Source of the DNA: Verrucomicrobiota bacterium
GTDB taxonomy: Bacteria; Verrucomicrobiota; Verrucomicrobiia; Verrucomicrobiales; Verrucomicrobiaceae
Reading direction: 5' to 3'
DNA: 64,000 bases
NCBI GenBank assembly: GCA_017301975.1
Contig: JAFLEI010000021.1
Location: forward strand, 62,001-126,000
In this document: one piece after another, positions 7,685-16,573 of the stretch
Layout of the letters: every line of letters starts with the position of its first letter
Position numbering within the stretch: the stretch's first letter is position 1
Notes under the pieces: generated by a model
What the model was told of the DNA's origin: nothing
What the model saw: the letters and a program-made list of their open reading frames with translations, nothing else
Database searches by the model: none
Position numbers and translations under genes: made by a program

Positions 7685-10149
7685 GGTTGAGCTGGTTTCA
7701 GATGTTGCAGCAGGAGATCCTGCAAGGTGGTGGCGGGTTTGCCATCGTTCGGATGATGCACGGAGCAGGGCACGCCGAGCGGCTGCAGTGTTTCTTGCAA
7801 CATGATGGCATGCAGGACGCTGTGGCTGGGATCGGTTTGCGGCTGGCCTTTGACGGGGGGCTTGTCGTCCTTGGTGTAGATGATGAAGGCGGGTGGATCA
7901 TCGGCGCTGGCGTGGGCGATGGGTGACCAGAGGGGGATGTCTGCGAGGTGCTTTGCGCGGTTTGCGAGGAAGAGCGGGAAGGTTTCTTTGCGCGACTTAT
8001 TGAGCGGGTAGCCGAAGGCGTGGGCGCCGTATTCGCTGTTGGGGATCCATTCGATGAGCTGCTGCGGATCAAACGAAGCCTGCGGGGCTTTGGTGGCGGT
8101 GAAGAGGAGGCGGGTGGATTCGCGGGAGATGGGATCGGTGCTTTGCGGATTGGCCATGTCAGCGTGCATGGCGAGCCAGAGGGATGAGCAGCCACCGGCG
8201 CTGACACCGCTGGCGGCGATGCGTGTTTTATCGAGGTGCCAGTCGGTGGCTTTCGAGCGGAGGAATTGCAAAGCGCGTGCGGCATCTTGCAGGGGCCATT
8301 GCAGCGGCGGCGTGACCTTGGCGGCATTGGCATCCGTGAGAAAGCGGTAGTTGATGGATGCGACGGAGATGCCGGCTGCGAGGAATGCGGGGACGTCTAG
8401 ATGCTGATGGATGTCCGTCTTGTCCTGCGCGGCCCAGCCACCGCCGTGGATGTAAAACACGACGGGCGTAGGCTTCGCTGATTTCGCGAGCCACAGGTCC
8501 ATCGTCTGGCGGAAGTGGGTGCCGTAGGGCACATCGGTGAAGGTCGCGGGCGTGGCGTCGAGCTTTGCGGTGGCGAATTTTTTCTGTACTTCCGCAGGTG
8601 GCATCCAGCCGGTGGGGCGCTGCACATCGGGCGTGTAACCGCAGGTGATGAAGTAGAGGCCGTGGGCGGGGAGTTTTTGCGGGGGCACGTTTACCTGCAC
8701 CTGCGTGAAGCCGTCGGCGAACCAGCTTTCGTAGCCGTCGGTGGGATCTGTGTTTAACACTGCACCGTTGAGGCGCACTTCGAGTTGTTTCGGTGATGGA
8801 TAAGGCAGGCGCAGGCGGAAGCCGATGCCGTGGGTGAATTTGGCGTCGGTCTTGGCGGCGAGGAGTTGCTCTGGAGTTTGCTCCATGGCGACTTTAAGCT
8901 CGGGGCCGGTTTTGATGAACCGCTCCACTTCGGTGGCGGAGTCGCCGAGGAGGGAGCGGAAGTCGTTGCTGGCGATGGCGTGCTTGGCTGCTGCGGTGGT
9001 GGCTACTACGAGGGTCTCGCGGCCCACGGTTTGCGGATAGAGAAAGCCGAGGGCGAAGTCGCTCTGCTGATTCCACAGCTCCACGCGGCTGGTGCGGCGT
9101 GCGGAGGCTGTGGCGCCATACGCGGTGACGTAGTGGCCGACGAAGTGGCGCATGCGGTTGACGGGATAGCCGGGTGTTTTTTCATCCAACCACGCGCCAT
9201 TGCCGATGCGCATGAGGCCCTGCATGCGGGCGACGAGGCTCTGCTCCCAGGCGACTTCCTGCGTGAGCAGCATGGTGTGGTATTTGGCATAGCCATAATG
9301 TGCGGAATAGAACATGGGCATGCCGTGCCAGAGCTTGCGCCCCAGGGGTGCGAGCTCCGGGCCCCAGAAGGTGCGCTGGGCATCGGCCTCGAAACGATCC
9401 GAAGGGAAACCGGCGGCGCGTCCGGCATCGATCATGGCCTCCGTGACACGCCAGTCCCAGGGGCGCAGGGCGTAGTTTGAATACGCACCGCCGGTGACCT
9501 CCGTCATGATCTGGCCGTGATACATGCGGCGTGTGCCGAGCTGAGTGGGAGCGTATTCTTGAAGGCCTGTACCATGCAGGTCGGCGTGAACTTCGGGCTG
9601 GTAGTCGTCGATCACGGAGAGCACGGCGGTGAGTTCGGGGGCGTCCTCGGGCTTGGTGAGGGTGAGGGTCTTTACATCCCAAAGTTTGCCGATGCGACCG
9701 CTGCCGGTGTAGGGATCGACGCCGTGCTCATTGCGAAAGCGGTCGGTGTAAAACATGGCCAGCGGATTCACGCAGGGCATCACGAGGATGATCTGTTTTT
9801 TTCGCGTTTCCACCGCGAGGGGATCATCGCTGAGGCACCATTCCGCGAAGGCGAGCGCGCCCGTGGCGCCGGTGCGCTCCGGGCCGCTGTGCAGGGTGGT
9901 GATGAGGCAGATTTGCTTGTCGGTGGCGGGCACCGTGGAGTCGGTAATCTTCAGCAGATACACCGGCATATTCTGGCCGCTCATGCCGCGTGATTCGAGC
10001 CTCAAGGTCTTGGGGAACTTTTGCCGCCAGTGCGTCAGTGTGCCGAGGTATTCCTCCCAGGTGAGGCGGTGCATGGACGGATAGGCCTCCTGCGCGCGGA
10101 GCGATGTCAGCACCGAGAGGAGAATGCAGATGAGCAGGGCGGTCTTCAT
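7681..10149 (-). CDS. Exported M14-like metallopeptidase fused to an alpha/beta-hydrolase esterase
   Basis: 822 residues with a signal peptide (MKTALLICILLSVLTSLRAQ). The N-terminal ~330 residues are M14 zinc-carboxypeptidase-like: TTLHSGPERTG carries the first His and Glu, EVHADLHGTG the third ligand region, and HTMLLTQEVAW the likely catalytic Glu. The His-Glu spacing (HSGPE) is one residue longer than the usual HxxE. The C-terminal ~300 residues are a carboxylesterase-type alpha/beta hydrolase: oxyanion HGGGW, nucleophile elbow GVSAGG, late Asp in FIIYTKDDKPP and His in VHHPNDG. The two domains are joined by a beta-rich linker. It overlaps both neighbours by ATGA. It may cleave an amide or peptide and an ester on the same extracellular substrate. 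Confidence 0.8.
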   Translation of the reverse strand: MKTALLICILLSVLTSLRAQEAYPSMHRLTWEEYLGTLTHWRQKFPKTLRLESRGMSGQNMPVYLLKITDSTVPATDKQICLITTLHSGPERTGATGALAFAEWCLSDDPLAVETRKKQIILVMPCVNPLAMFYTDRFRNEHGVDPYTGSGRIGKLWDVKTLTLTKPEDAPELTAVLSVIDDYQPEVHADLHGTGLQEYAPTQLGTRRMYHGQIMTEVTGGAYSNYALRPWDWRVTEAMIDAGRAAGFPSDRFEADAQRTFWGPELAPLGRKLWHGMPMFYSAHYGYAKYHTMLLTQEVAWEQSLVARMQGLMRIGNGAWLDEKTPGYPVNRMRHFVGHYVTAYGATASARRTSRVELWNQQSDFALGFLYPQTVGRETLVVATTAAAKHAIASNDFRSLLGDSATEVERFIKTGPELKVAMEQTPEQLLAAKTDAKFTHGIGFRLRLPYPSPKQLEVRLNGAVLNTDPTDGYESWFADGFTQVQVNVPPQKLPAHGLYFITCGYTPDVQRPTGWMPPAEVQKKFATAKLDATPATFTDVPYGTHFRQTMDLWLAKSAKPTPVVFYIHGGGWAAQDKTDIHQHLDVPAFLAAGISVASINYRFLTDANAAKVTPPLQWPLQDAARALQFLRSKATDWHLDKTRIAASGVSAGGCSSLWLAMHADMANPQSTDPISRESTRLLFTATKAPQASFDPQQLIEWIPNSEYGAHAFGYPLNKSRKETFPLFLANRAKHLADIPLWSPIAHASADDPPAFIIYTKDDKPPVKGQPQTDPSHSVLHAIMLQETLQPLGVPCSVHHPNDGKPATTLQDLLLQHLKPAQP

Positions 10150-11336
10150 GGTTTAAAATCTTTCGGCAAGAGCTTCATCAGTTCATGGAGGTCTGCGCCC
10201 ACTGAGCCGCCGCCCTCGGGAAAGGATTTGCCGTTGATGAGGCAGTTTTCCCAGGTGGCGGCACCGGTGACTTTGATCTCCATGTTTTCAAAGGTGCAGT
10301 GCTTTGCCTCCAGCACGGCACGCAGGGCGACGCTGCCGATGCGGGGCTCTGCAAGACGACGAATGAAGACGTTCTTCATCTGCATCCGGCAGTCGCCGGC
10401 TGTGCGGCCTGTGATGGAGAGCGGGTTTTGTGCCGTGGAGATCACGAGTGCATTCGTGAGGGTGTAGCGGCCTTCGTCGAGGAAGTAGAGATCGAAGCCG
10501 ATGTTTTTTGCCAGGAAGACATTGGTGTAGCTGGTCTGCGCGGTGCCGGTGTCGGTGATGCCGGTGCTGTTGCCGATGCTGACAAAGCCATCGACGCGAT
10601 ACTGCGCGGACTCGTGCGCGCTGATGCCATCGTCCCCGCACTCGATGGCGGCGATGTTTTCAAAGACGACTTCGCGGCAGTCGCCATGGATGTTGAAGCC
10701 GTCGTTGTAGGGATGGGTGGCGGTGAGGTTCCTGATGACGAGATGGGCATTGTCTCCGCTGAACTGCACGCCGGCACTGCGCAGGGGGGCAAAGATTTGG
10801 GCGTCGGCGAGTTTCTGCCCTGCTGGTAGTTTGAGGTAGAAGCTGCCATAGATCTGCCTCGATGGCGGCTTCTCGCGGGAGGGGTCTTTGACGAAGGTCC
10901 ATTCACCGGGCTGGAGTTCCTCCGGTTTTTTGAGCGGTGCGCTGCGGCCTTTGGAGGTGCGGCCCATGTGCTGCATCTGCCCGTTCCACAGAAAGAACCA
11001 GCGGCCGATGATGGCGTCGTCATTGCGGGCGATGAGATGGTCGTTGGCGAAGAGTCCGGGCGACACTTCAGTCCACTGCGCGGGATCGAGAGGATCGCTG
11101 CCTTCCAAGGTCGCGCCATGACCATCGAGCGTGATGGGTTTGCCGGGCTCGCCTTTCTTGTTGTAGAACACGGCATAGTCGCGGTACACCTTGGGTTCGA
11201 GATGGATGATGTCTCCCGGCAGCGCCGCTTTGATGGCATGCGCGATGGTGGGCGCGTCTTTGTCTTTGCCGACGTGAATGTCACGCGCAGCGGCAGATGC
11301 GGTGATCAGGAGCAGGAAGAGGAGACTGGTTTTCAT
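10146..11336 (-). CDS. Secreted right-handed parallel beta-helix protein
   Basis: 396 residues. The start at 11336 gives a clean signal peptide (MKTSLLFLLLITASAAARDI) and a 4-base ATGA overlap with the upstream dioxygenase gene; a longer in-frame start would run far into that gene. It opens IHVGKDKDAPTIAHAIKAA, as in pectate-lyase-like and alginate-lyase-like beta-helices, followed by short repeated turns (LVIRNLTATHPYNDGFNIHG, VVFENIAAIECGDDGISAH). The GDDGISAHES pattern resembles polysaccharide lyase or epimerase helices. Probably a surface or periplasmic lyase or binding protein. No catalytic residues can be assigned with confidence. Confidence 0.75.
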   Translation of the reverse strand: MKTSLLFLLLITASAAARDIHVGKDKDAPTIAHAIKAALPGDIIHLEPKVYRDYAVFYNKKGEPGKPITLDGHGATLEGSDPLDPAQWTEVSPGLFANDHLIARNDDAIIGRWFFLWNGQMQHMGRTSKGRSAPLKKPEELQPGEWTFVKDPSREKPPSRQIYGSFYLKLPAGQKLADAQIFAPLRSAGVQFSGDNAHLVIRNLTATHPYNDGFNIHGDCREVVFENIAAIECGDDGISAHESAQYRVDGFVSIGNSTGITDTGTAQTSYTNVFLAKNIGFDLYFLDEGRYTLTNALVISTAQNPLSITGRTAGDCRMQMKNVFIRRLAEPRIGSVALRAVLEAKHCTFENMEIKVTGAATWENCLINGKSFPEGGGSVGADLHELMKLLPKDFKP

Positions 11337-12070
11337 GCGGGTGGTGTCAGGGCGGCGGCGGCAGAATAGGCGGCTTTCAACGTGGGATCGGTCTGCGTGT
11401 GGCTGCCGCGATAGACGAGCAGCAGGCCAAGACGGGATTTGTCCGTGATGTTGGGCGCGGAGTGGTGGATCGTTTCGCACTGATGGATGGTGGCATCTCC
11501 GGGAGCGAGCAGGCCGCAGAATTGTTCGCTCAACGGCACAGAAGATGGCTCTGCCATGCCGATGCTGTTGCCGCGCACGCCGCTGGGCGTGGTGGGCTGC
11601 ATGCCGTCTTTGTGCGAGCCTTTGACGAAGAAGACGGGGCCGTTTGCCTCGGTGACGGCATCGATGGCGATCCAGACGGTGAGCATGTCTGGCGGGGTCT
11701 GGCAGAAGTAGGCGTTGTCCTGGTGATAGGGCACGCCGGAGCCGATGCGGGCGGGCTTGCTGAAGGTCTCGACGCCGACGAGCACGGGCTCGCCATGGAC
11801 CAGCGGAGCGACGAGCGCGCGGATGTCCGAGCGTTCGCCGAGGTGGCGGAACCACTCGTTGTATTTTTCGAGACGCCAGAGATTGCGCACAGTCTTCTCA
11901 TCCTTTTCAAAGGTGCGGGCATCTGCAGGCTGCGCGGCGAGGTCATTGCGCAGGTAGCGCTCCAGTTCGGCGCGCACGGCGGCGACTTCATCAGCGGTGA
12001 GGAACTGGCGGACAAGCACGACGCCGTCGCGCTCATAGTCTTCGAGAATCTGGATGGGGTCTGTGTTCAT
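11333..12070 (-). CDS. Phytanoyl-CoA dioxygenase (PhyH) family protein
   Basis: 245 residues, close to full length for this Fe(II)/2-oxoglutarate oxygenase family. The iron-binding facial triad is visible as His116 and Asp118 (YHQDNAY) with a distal His at 202 or 203 (CETIHHSAPN). Arg213 of KSRLGL is the probable 2-oxoglutarate anchor. No signal peptide, so it is cytoplasmic. It overlaps the aldo-keto reductase gene upstream and the beta-helix gene downstream by ATGA. Family members hydroxylate small molecules; within this operon the target is probably a sugar- or amine-derived catabolite. Confidence 0.85.
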   Translation of the reverse strand: MNTDPIQILEDYERDGVVLVRQFLTADEVAAVRAELERYLRNDLAAQPADARTFEKDEKTVRNLWRLEKYNEWFRHLGERSDIRALVAPLVHGEPVLVGVETFSKPARIGSGVPYHQDNAYFCQTPPDMLTVWIAIDAVTEANGPVFFVKGSHKDGMQPTTPSGVRGNSIGMAEPSSVPLSEQFCGLLAPGDATIHQCETIHHSAPNITDKSRLGLLLVYRGSHTQTDPTLKAAYSAAAALTPPA

Positions 12071-12918
12071 GCGGTGAGTTCGGCAAAGAGTGCGGGGTCA
12101 TCGAGGTCGAGCGCGGCAAAGGCCTGGTCGAGATGCGCGGGTGTGCGACCGCCGACGAGCACGGAGGCGATGCCCGGCTGATGCAGCGCCCAGGCGAGGG
12201 CCAGATGCGCCTGCGCGTGACCGGTGCGTGCGGAGACGGCTTCAAGGGTGGCGAGCCGGTGATACGAGCCGCTGTGAAAATAGACATCCTGATGCCCCGG
12301 GACGAGATCGAAACGCGATCCGCTTTGCACCCCCTGCTGGTGCTTGCCCGTGAGAAACCCGGCACCCAGCGGGCTGTAGGTGACGAGGGCGATGCCGTTC
12401 TCAGCGTAGTGTGCACGCAAGGCATCGCTCACATCACTGACAGCGAGGTTGTGATTGTTTTGCACGACGCTGAAGCGCGGCCCTGCGGCGCGCAGTTGAT
12501 CCAGAGTGACATTGCTGAGACCGAGCGCCTTCACTTGGCCGGAGCGCAGGAGTTTATCGAGAGCAGGGCCTGCGGCGGGCACGCTGTCATGCCACTGATG
12601 CAAATACAGCAGATCGATTTGATCGACACCGAGCCGCTGCATACTGGCGCTGATGTCGATGCGGTCATAAGGCGGGAGAATCTTGGTGGCGATGGTGATG
12701 CCACGCGGGCAACGGGAGGCCAGCCAGCGTCCGAGGATGCTTTCCGAAGCGCCCTGGCCGTAGGCTACTGCGGTGTCGAAGAGACGAACGCCACACGCGA
12801 GTGCGTGATCGAGCAGCGCCCAGGAGGCCGCCTCGTCGATCTCGCGCCCCAGCGTCACGCAGCCGAGACCGATCTGGCTGACCGGCAATGCAGCAGGCGT
12901 GATGGCGGCGAGTTTCAT
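12067..12918 (-). CDS. Aldo/keto reductase
   Basis: 283 residues with the full AKR tetrad: Asp48, Tyr53, Lys79 and His107 (LFDTAVAYG, IATKI, LLYLHQWH). The late NADP-binding part (LVGGRTPAHLDQA) is also present. The start at 12918 (MKLAAIT) overlaps the enolase-paralogue stop by 4 bases; the longer in-frame start is less likely because it would lie deep in that gene. Probably cytoplasmic, interconverting an aldehyde or ketone and an alcohol on the operon's substrate. Confidence 0.85.
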   Translation of the reverse strand: MKLAAITPAALPVSQIGLGCVTLGREIDEAASWALLDHALACGVRLFDTAVAYGQGASESILGRWLASRCPRGITIATKILPPYDRIDISASMQRLGVDQIDLLYLHQWHDSVPAAGPALDKLLRSGQVKALGLSNVTLDQLRAAGPRFSVVQNNHNLAVSDVSDALRAHYAENGIALVTYSPLGAGFLTGKHQQGVQSGSRFDLVPGHQDVYFHSGSYHRLATLEAVSARTGHAQAHLALAWALHQPGIASVLVGGRTPAHLDQAFAALDLDDPALFAELTA

Positions 12919-14207
12919 GGAAGCTGGATGCCTGCACTGGCAAAAATGCCTGCGCCGATGAAGCGGGCGCGTGAGCCGAGCAGGCGCTGGATGCGGAGGA
13001 CTTCGTTCCACTTCGCCATGCGCTCGCTGCGGCTGAAGGAGCCGACTTTGAGCTGACCGGCATTGGTGGCCACCGCAAGATGCGCGATGAAGGAGTCCTC
13101 GGTTTCGCCGGAGCGCGCGGAGACGACGGGCAGCCAGCCGGCAGCCTGCGTGCGGTGAATGGCGGCGATGGTTTCGGTGACGGTGCCAATTTGATTGAGC
13201 TTGATGAGGACGGCGTTGGCGGTGCTGGCGGCGATGCCGCGCTCGATGCGCTCAATGTTCGTGGTGAAATGATCGTCCCCTATGAGCTGGCAGCGCTGGC
13301 CGATGGCCTCGCGCACGATCTTCCAGCCCGCCCAATCATCTTCCGCCATGGGATCTTCGATGGAGACGATGGGGTATTTGTCCACCCACTCGATCATGAG
13401 CTCGGCAAACTGCTCGGTCGTGAAGCGGCGCTGTTCCAGGCCCAGCGTGTAATGCCCGTCACGAAACAGATCCGTGGCGGCGATGTCAAGCGAGATCCCA
13501 ACCTCATGCCCCGGCGTATAGCCTGCGCGTTCGATGGAGGCCATGAGCGCGTCGAAGACGTCTTCATTGCGGTCAAACAGGGGCCAGTAACCGCCTTCAT
13601 CCGCCACACCTGCGAGGAGTCCCCTCTCGCGCATCACATCGGCAGCGGCGTGGAAGACATTGGCGGTGACTTCGAGCGTCTCTTCATACGTCTGAGCGGT
13701 GAGCGCCATGATCATGAAGTCCTGGATGTCGATGCGGCCCTGCGCGTGCTTGCCTCCGCCGAAGATCTGGATCTCGGGCAGCGGCAGCAGCGTCCCCTGC
13801 CCGCCTCCGAGCGATTCAAACAATGGAATACCCTTCGCATTCGCGGCCGCCTGCGCCACGGCCATGCTGGTGCCGAGAATCGCATTGGCGCCCAGGCGTG
13901 ATTTGTCCGGCGTGTCATCGAGCGAGATCAGAGCAGCATCCAACCCCGCTTGATCAAAGACGTCACGCCCGAGGCTGGCGCTGGCGATTTCACCTTTCAC
14001 GTGAGACACGGCCTTGAATACCGATTTGCCACGAAAGCGGCTCTTGTCGCCATCGCGCAGTTCCAGCGCTTCATGATGTCCGGTGGAGGCCCCCGAAGGC
14101 ACCAGTCCATGGCCGGTGGTGCCGTCTTCCAAAGTGGCGATGACTTCCACGGTCGGATTGCCGCGGCTGTCGAAGATTTGCAGAGCGTCGAGAGAGGTGA
14201 TTTTCAT
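12915..14207 (-). CDS. Divergent enolase paralogue (probably not glycolytic)
   Basis: 430 residues, full length for enolase and alignable throughout (FDSRGNPTVEV, SGASTGHHEA, LIKLNQIGTVTETI). Metal ligands Asp241, Glu284 and Asp311, the catalytic Lys336, Glu204 (DEGG) and Lys387 are kept, so the proton-abstraction chemistry should survive. Two near-invariant sites differ: QEFM is QDFM (Asp163), and the SHRSGE loop is SARSGE (Ala364). GDDLF is GDDHF. It sits inside a catabolic operon, overlapping a sugar-kinase-like gene upstream and an aldo-keto reductase gene downstream, not next to glycolytic or pyrG-type neighbours. I infer a dehydratase or phosphate-eliminating enzyme for a phosphorylated sugar acid rather than 2-phosphoglycerate. 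Confidence 0.8.
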   Translation of the reverse strand: MKITSLDALQIFDSRGNPTVEVIATLEDGTTGHGLVPSGASTGHHEALELRDGDKSRFRGKSVFKAVSHVKGEIASASLGRDVFDQAGLDAALISLDDTPDKSRLGANAILGTSMAVAQAAANAKGIPLFESLGGGQGTLLPLPEIQIFGGGKHAQGRIDIQDFMIMALTAQTYEETLEVTANVFHAAADVMRERGLLAGVADEGGYWPLFDRNEDVFDALMASIERAGYTPGHEVGISLDIAATDLFRDGHYTLGLEQRRFTTEQFAELMIEWVDKYPIVSIEDPMAEDDWAGWKIVREAIGQRCQLIGDDHFTTNIERIERGIAASTANAVLIKLNQIGTVTETIAAIHRTQAAGWLPVVSARSGETEDSFIAHLAVATNAGQLKVGSFSRSERMAKWNEVLRIQRLLGSRARFIGAGIFASAGIQLP

Positions 14208-15154
14208 GAGTGCGCAGCCCAGGCTTCCGTGAGCGCGGCAAGCGGGGGCGGTTGGGGCAGATGGGTGAGAACGAAACGCGTGACCACGTCACGTTGTTCA
14301 GCGGAAAGATACTCGGCGGGCGATTTTCCATGCACTCGCGCGAGAAGCAGGCAGAGCAGCAGTTTCACCGTGTTCTTTTCCAAATCGTGACCGCAGGCTG
14401 ATGAATAAGCGGACCAAAAAACGGGAGCAAGTTGAAGAGCCTGCGGATGCAGCAGCGCCTTGAGGTGCAGGTGTGCCAGCATAAAGGCGGCATCGAAAGC
14501 GGGGTCTCCAAACCACGCGCACTCGGCATCCAGCACGATGAGGTGCCCGGGACCGAAGAGCAGGTTCTTCGGACTGTAGTCTCCATGGACCAGGGCCAGC
14601 TTGGTCGCGGCCAGCCGTGCGGCCTCGGCACGCAGCGCCGCAGCCGCTTCTGGCACCCGCTCAGCCGTGGTGAGCAGGTAGGGATCAATGCGCAGCGCTT
14701 GGAAGTTTTGCAGCGTGTCAAAACGTTCGCGTGCCACCGGTTCATCCCACGACGCGGCATGCATGCGGCCCAGGACTTCGCCTGCGAGCCTTGCGGTCTC
14801 GGCTTCAAAGTGACCCGCCAGCAGAAGAGACTTCCAGTTCTGCAGTTCGTCACCGAGATACTCCATCGCGAACCAGCCATCGCCACCACCGAGGATGTGA
14901 GGCACTGCGTCGGGCATGAGGGGCGAGATATATTCAAAGAAGGACTGTTCCACGCGATTGCGCGAGACATCGACAAACCAGTCGTCTTTCACCTTCAGCT
15001 TCTCCAGCGCCGCCTTGACCACGAGTCGATTTGTGGAGGATTCCACCAGCACGATGTCACTGGAGACACCGCCGGTCAGCGGCGTCACACGGATGTCGGC
15101 GCCACTGATCAGCCCTGCGGATTGCAGGCGTGGCAGGAGTTCCTCGGAGGTCAT
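14204..15154 (-). CDS. APH-fold small-molecule kinase (methylthioribose-kinase-like motif)
   Basis: 316 residues. Phosphotransferase-family motifs are LVVKAALEKL (ATP lysine), LVHGDYSPKNLLF (catalytic Asp and metal-binding Asn) and VLDAECAWFGDPAFD. The last has DxE in place of the DxD of many aminoglycoside and choline kinases. The DxE form is known from 5-methylthioribose kinase, which suggests a sugar rather than an aminoglycoside substrate. It overlaps the enolase paralogue by ATGA, so the two products are probably made together and may act in sequence. No signal peptide. Confidence 0.75.
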   Translation of the reverse strand: MTSEELLPRLQSAGLISGADIRVTPLTGGVSSDIVLVESSTNRLVVKAALEKLKVKDDWFVDVSRNRVEQSFFEYISPLMPDAVPHILGGGDGWFAMEYLGDELQNWKSLLLAGHFEAETARLAGEVLGRMHAASWDEPVARERFDTLQNFQALRIDPYLLTTAERVPEAAAALRAEAARLAATKLALVHGDYSPKNLLFGPGHLIVLDAECAWFGDPAFDAAFMLAHLHLKALLHPQALQLAPVFWSAYSSACGHDLEKNTVKLLLCLLLARVHGKSPAEYLSAEQRDVVTRFVLTHLPQPPPLAALTEAWAAHS

Positions 15155-15174
15155 GCAGCTGTGTCATTCCTCCC

Positions 15175-16545
15175 TCACAGCTTTTTGCCCAGCAACTGCT
15201 GCATCGCTGCAGTCAGCACCTGCTCCACCTCCGGCGCGACGTTCGAAGAGGTGGGGCCGGTTTCGTAGCCGCCTTCGGGATAGGCTGCGGCGGTGCCGAT
15301 GTAGCCGGGGCCGTAGTTGCCGTAGGCGGCCATCATGACGTGAAGATCGGGACGCATGGCTTTGGCCGCGAGCTGGTATTCCACGAAGAGTTCGCCCGGC
15401 AGGTGCAGCATGCGTGAGTCGCCCACCTGGAGGCACGTGATGTCAATCGCCTGCCCGGCCTTGCTGCGGCGAACAAAGGCGAGCTGATCGGCAAAAGAGA
15501 TGTAGCCCTTGGCTTCGGTGGCCTTGAGTTTCGCGACCAGATCATCTTCGTTCAGCCGGGGTGAGAGCGGCAGCTTCACCGGAACATTGCCCCAGCCGAT
15601 ATCGGCGCTGGTGAGCGGCAGCTTCGTGGTCTTGTCATAGGCCTCACGCATTCCGGCGGCAAGACGGGTGGCGAGTATGACGCGGTTGCTTTGCGTGCCG
15701 TCGTTGTACTTGCCTGCGGCCACGTTGCCACCGGCACCGTTGAAATGGACATGCAGGGCGGCGTTCACATCCTGCCCGCGAATGAAGCGCGCAATGCCGG
15801 GGAAATCCGGACTGGGAATGCCAAGGCGGTAGTAGCTCTGCGGATGGCAGGCGTAGGCGCTGAGCACGGCGATAGGCTTGTCGCCGTTCCAAAAGCTGAG
15901 AAGAGAGACGACGGGATCGATGAGCCCCTCCGGCAAGGAGATGAGGCCTTCGATTTTACAGGCACTGCCGCGCATGCGGCCGATCCTGCCTTCAGGAGTG
16001 CGCTCCACACGACGATTGGAAGCCACTTCCTTCACGACGGCCTCACCGTAACCGTAATGAGTGGCGGGTTGTGCCATGGGCAGAGCGGCGCGGATGGCCT
16101 CGGCCGCGCGTTGGATGACCTGACGATGAAACGTGCCCTCAAAGCGGCTGTAGCCTTTGAGCCCGAGCTCCTTGATGATCTTCTCCGCCGTGAAGTCGCA
16201 GCCAGGGGCATCATGCTGGTGCAGGGTGTGCACAGCCACTCGGCCCGGCACCGTGCCAGCCGCCTCTGCAAGCGCGGCACGAAAGGCATCATGGCCTTCA
16301 TTGGCGATGCCGATCCAGTCCACCGCGCACAGCACGATGGGCTGTCCGCTGCCAAGGATTACGATACCCCGGCAGCGCAGCGTCAGATCATCCACGCGCT
16401 TCACCGGATCATAGGCCATCGCAGCTCCGAGCGGTGGCGTGGCATCCACATCAAAGGTGGCGATGCTCACGGCCTCGGCTGCATGCGCCGCATTCCACAG
16501 ACCAAGGGGTGAAAGAAGAAATGCGAGAACGAGAAGGGCTTTCAT
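15175..16545 (-). CDS. Secreted neutral/alkaline ceramidase-like hydrolase
   Basis: 456 residues. The start at 16545 gives a signal peptide (MKALLVLAFLLSPLGLWNAAHA); the longer in-frame version has no such leader. Family features of the neutral ceramidase N-terminal domain are present: ATFDVDATPPLG, LCAVDWIGI, the zinc-binding VHTLHQHDAPG, AYACHPQSYY and LHLPGELFVEYQ. Bacterial members without the C-terminal domain are frequent in Planctomycetes and Verrucomicrobia, where they may hydrolyse amides other than ceramides. Gaps are 28 bases upstream and 20 bases downstream. An N-acyl amine hydrolase would fit an operon that also carries aminotransferase and amidohydrolase functions. Confidence 0.8.
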   Translation of the reverse strand: MKALLVLAFLLSPLGLWNAAHAAEAVSIATFDVDATPPLGAAMAYDPVKRVDDLTLRCRGIVILGSGQPIVLCAVDWIGIANEGHDAFRAALAEAAGTVPGRVAVHTLHQHDAPGCDFTAEKIIKELGLKGYSRFEGTFHRQVIQRAAEAIRAALPMAQPATHYGYGEAVVKEVASNRRVERTPEGRIGRMRGSACKIEGLISLPEGLIDPVVSLLSFWNGDKPIAVLSAYACHPQSYYRLGIPSPDFPGIARFIRGQDVNAALHVHFNGAGGNVAAGKYNDGTQSNRVILATRLAAGMREAYDKTTKLPLTSADIGWGNVPVKLPLSPRLNEDDLVAKLKATEAKGYISFADQLAFVRRSKAGQAIDITCLQVGDSRMLHLPGELFVEYQLAAKAMRPDLHVMMAAYGNYGPGYIGTAAAYPEGGYETGPTSSNVAPEVEQVLTAAMQQLLGKKL

Positions 16546-16573
16546 GAGGTGGGAATAGACAGAACGCTCCTCA

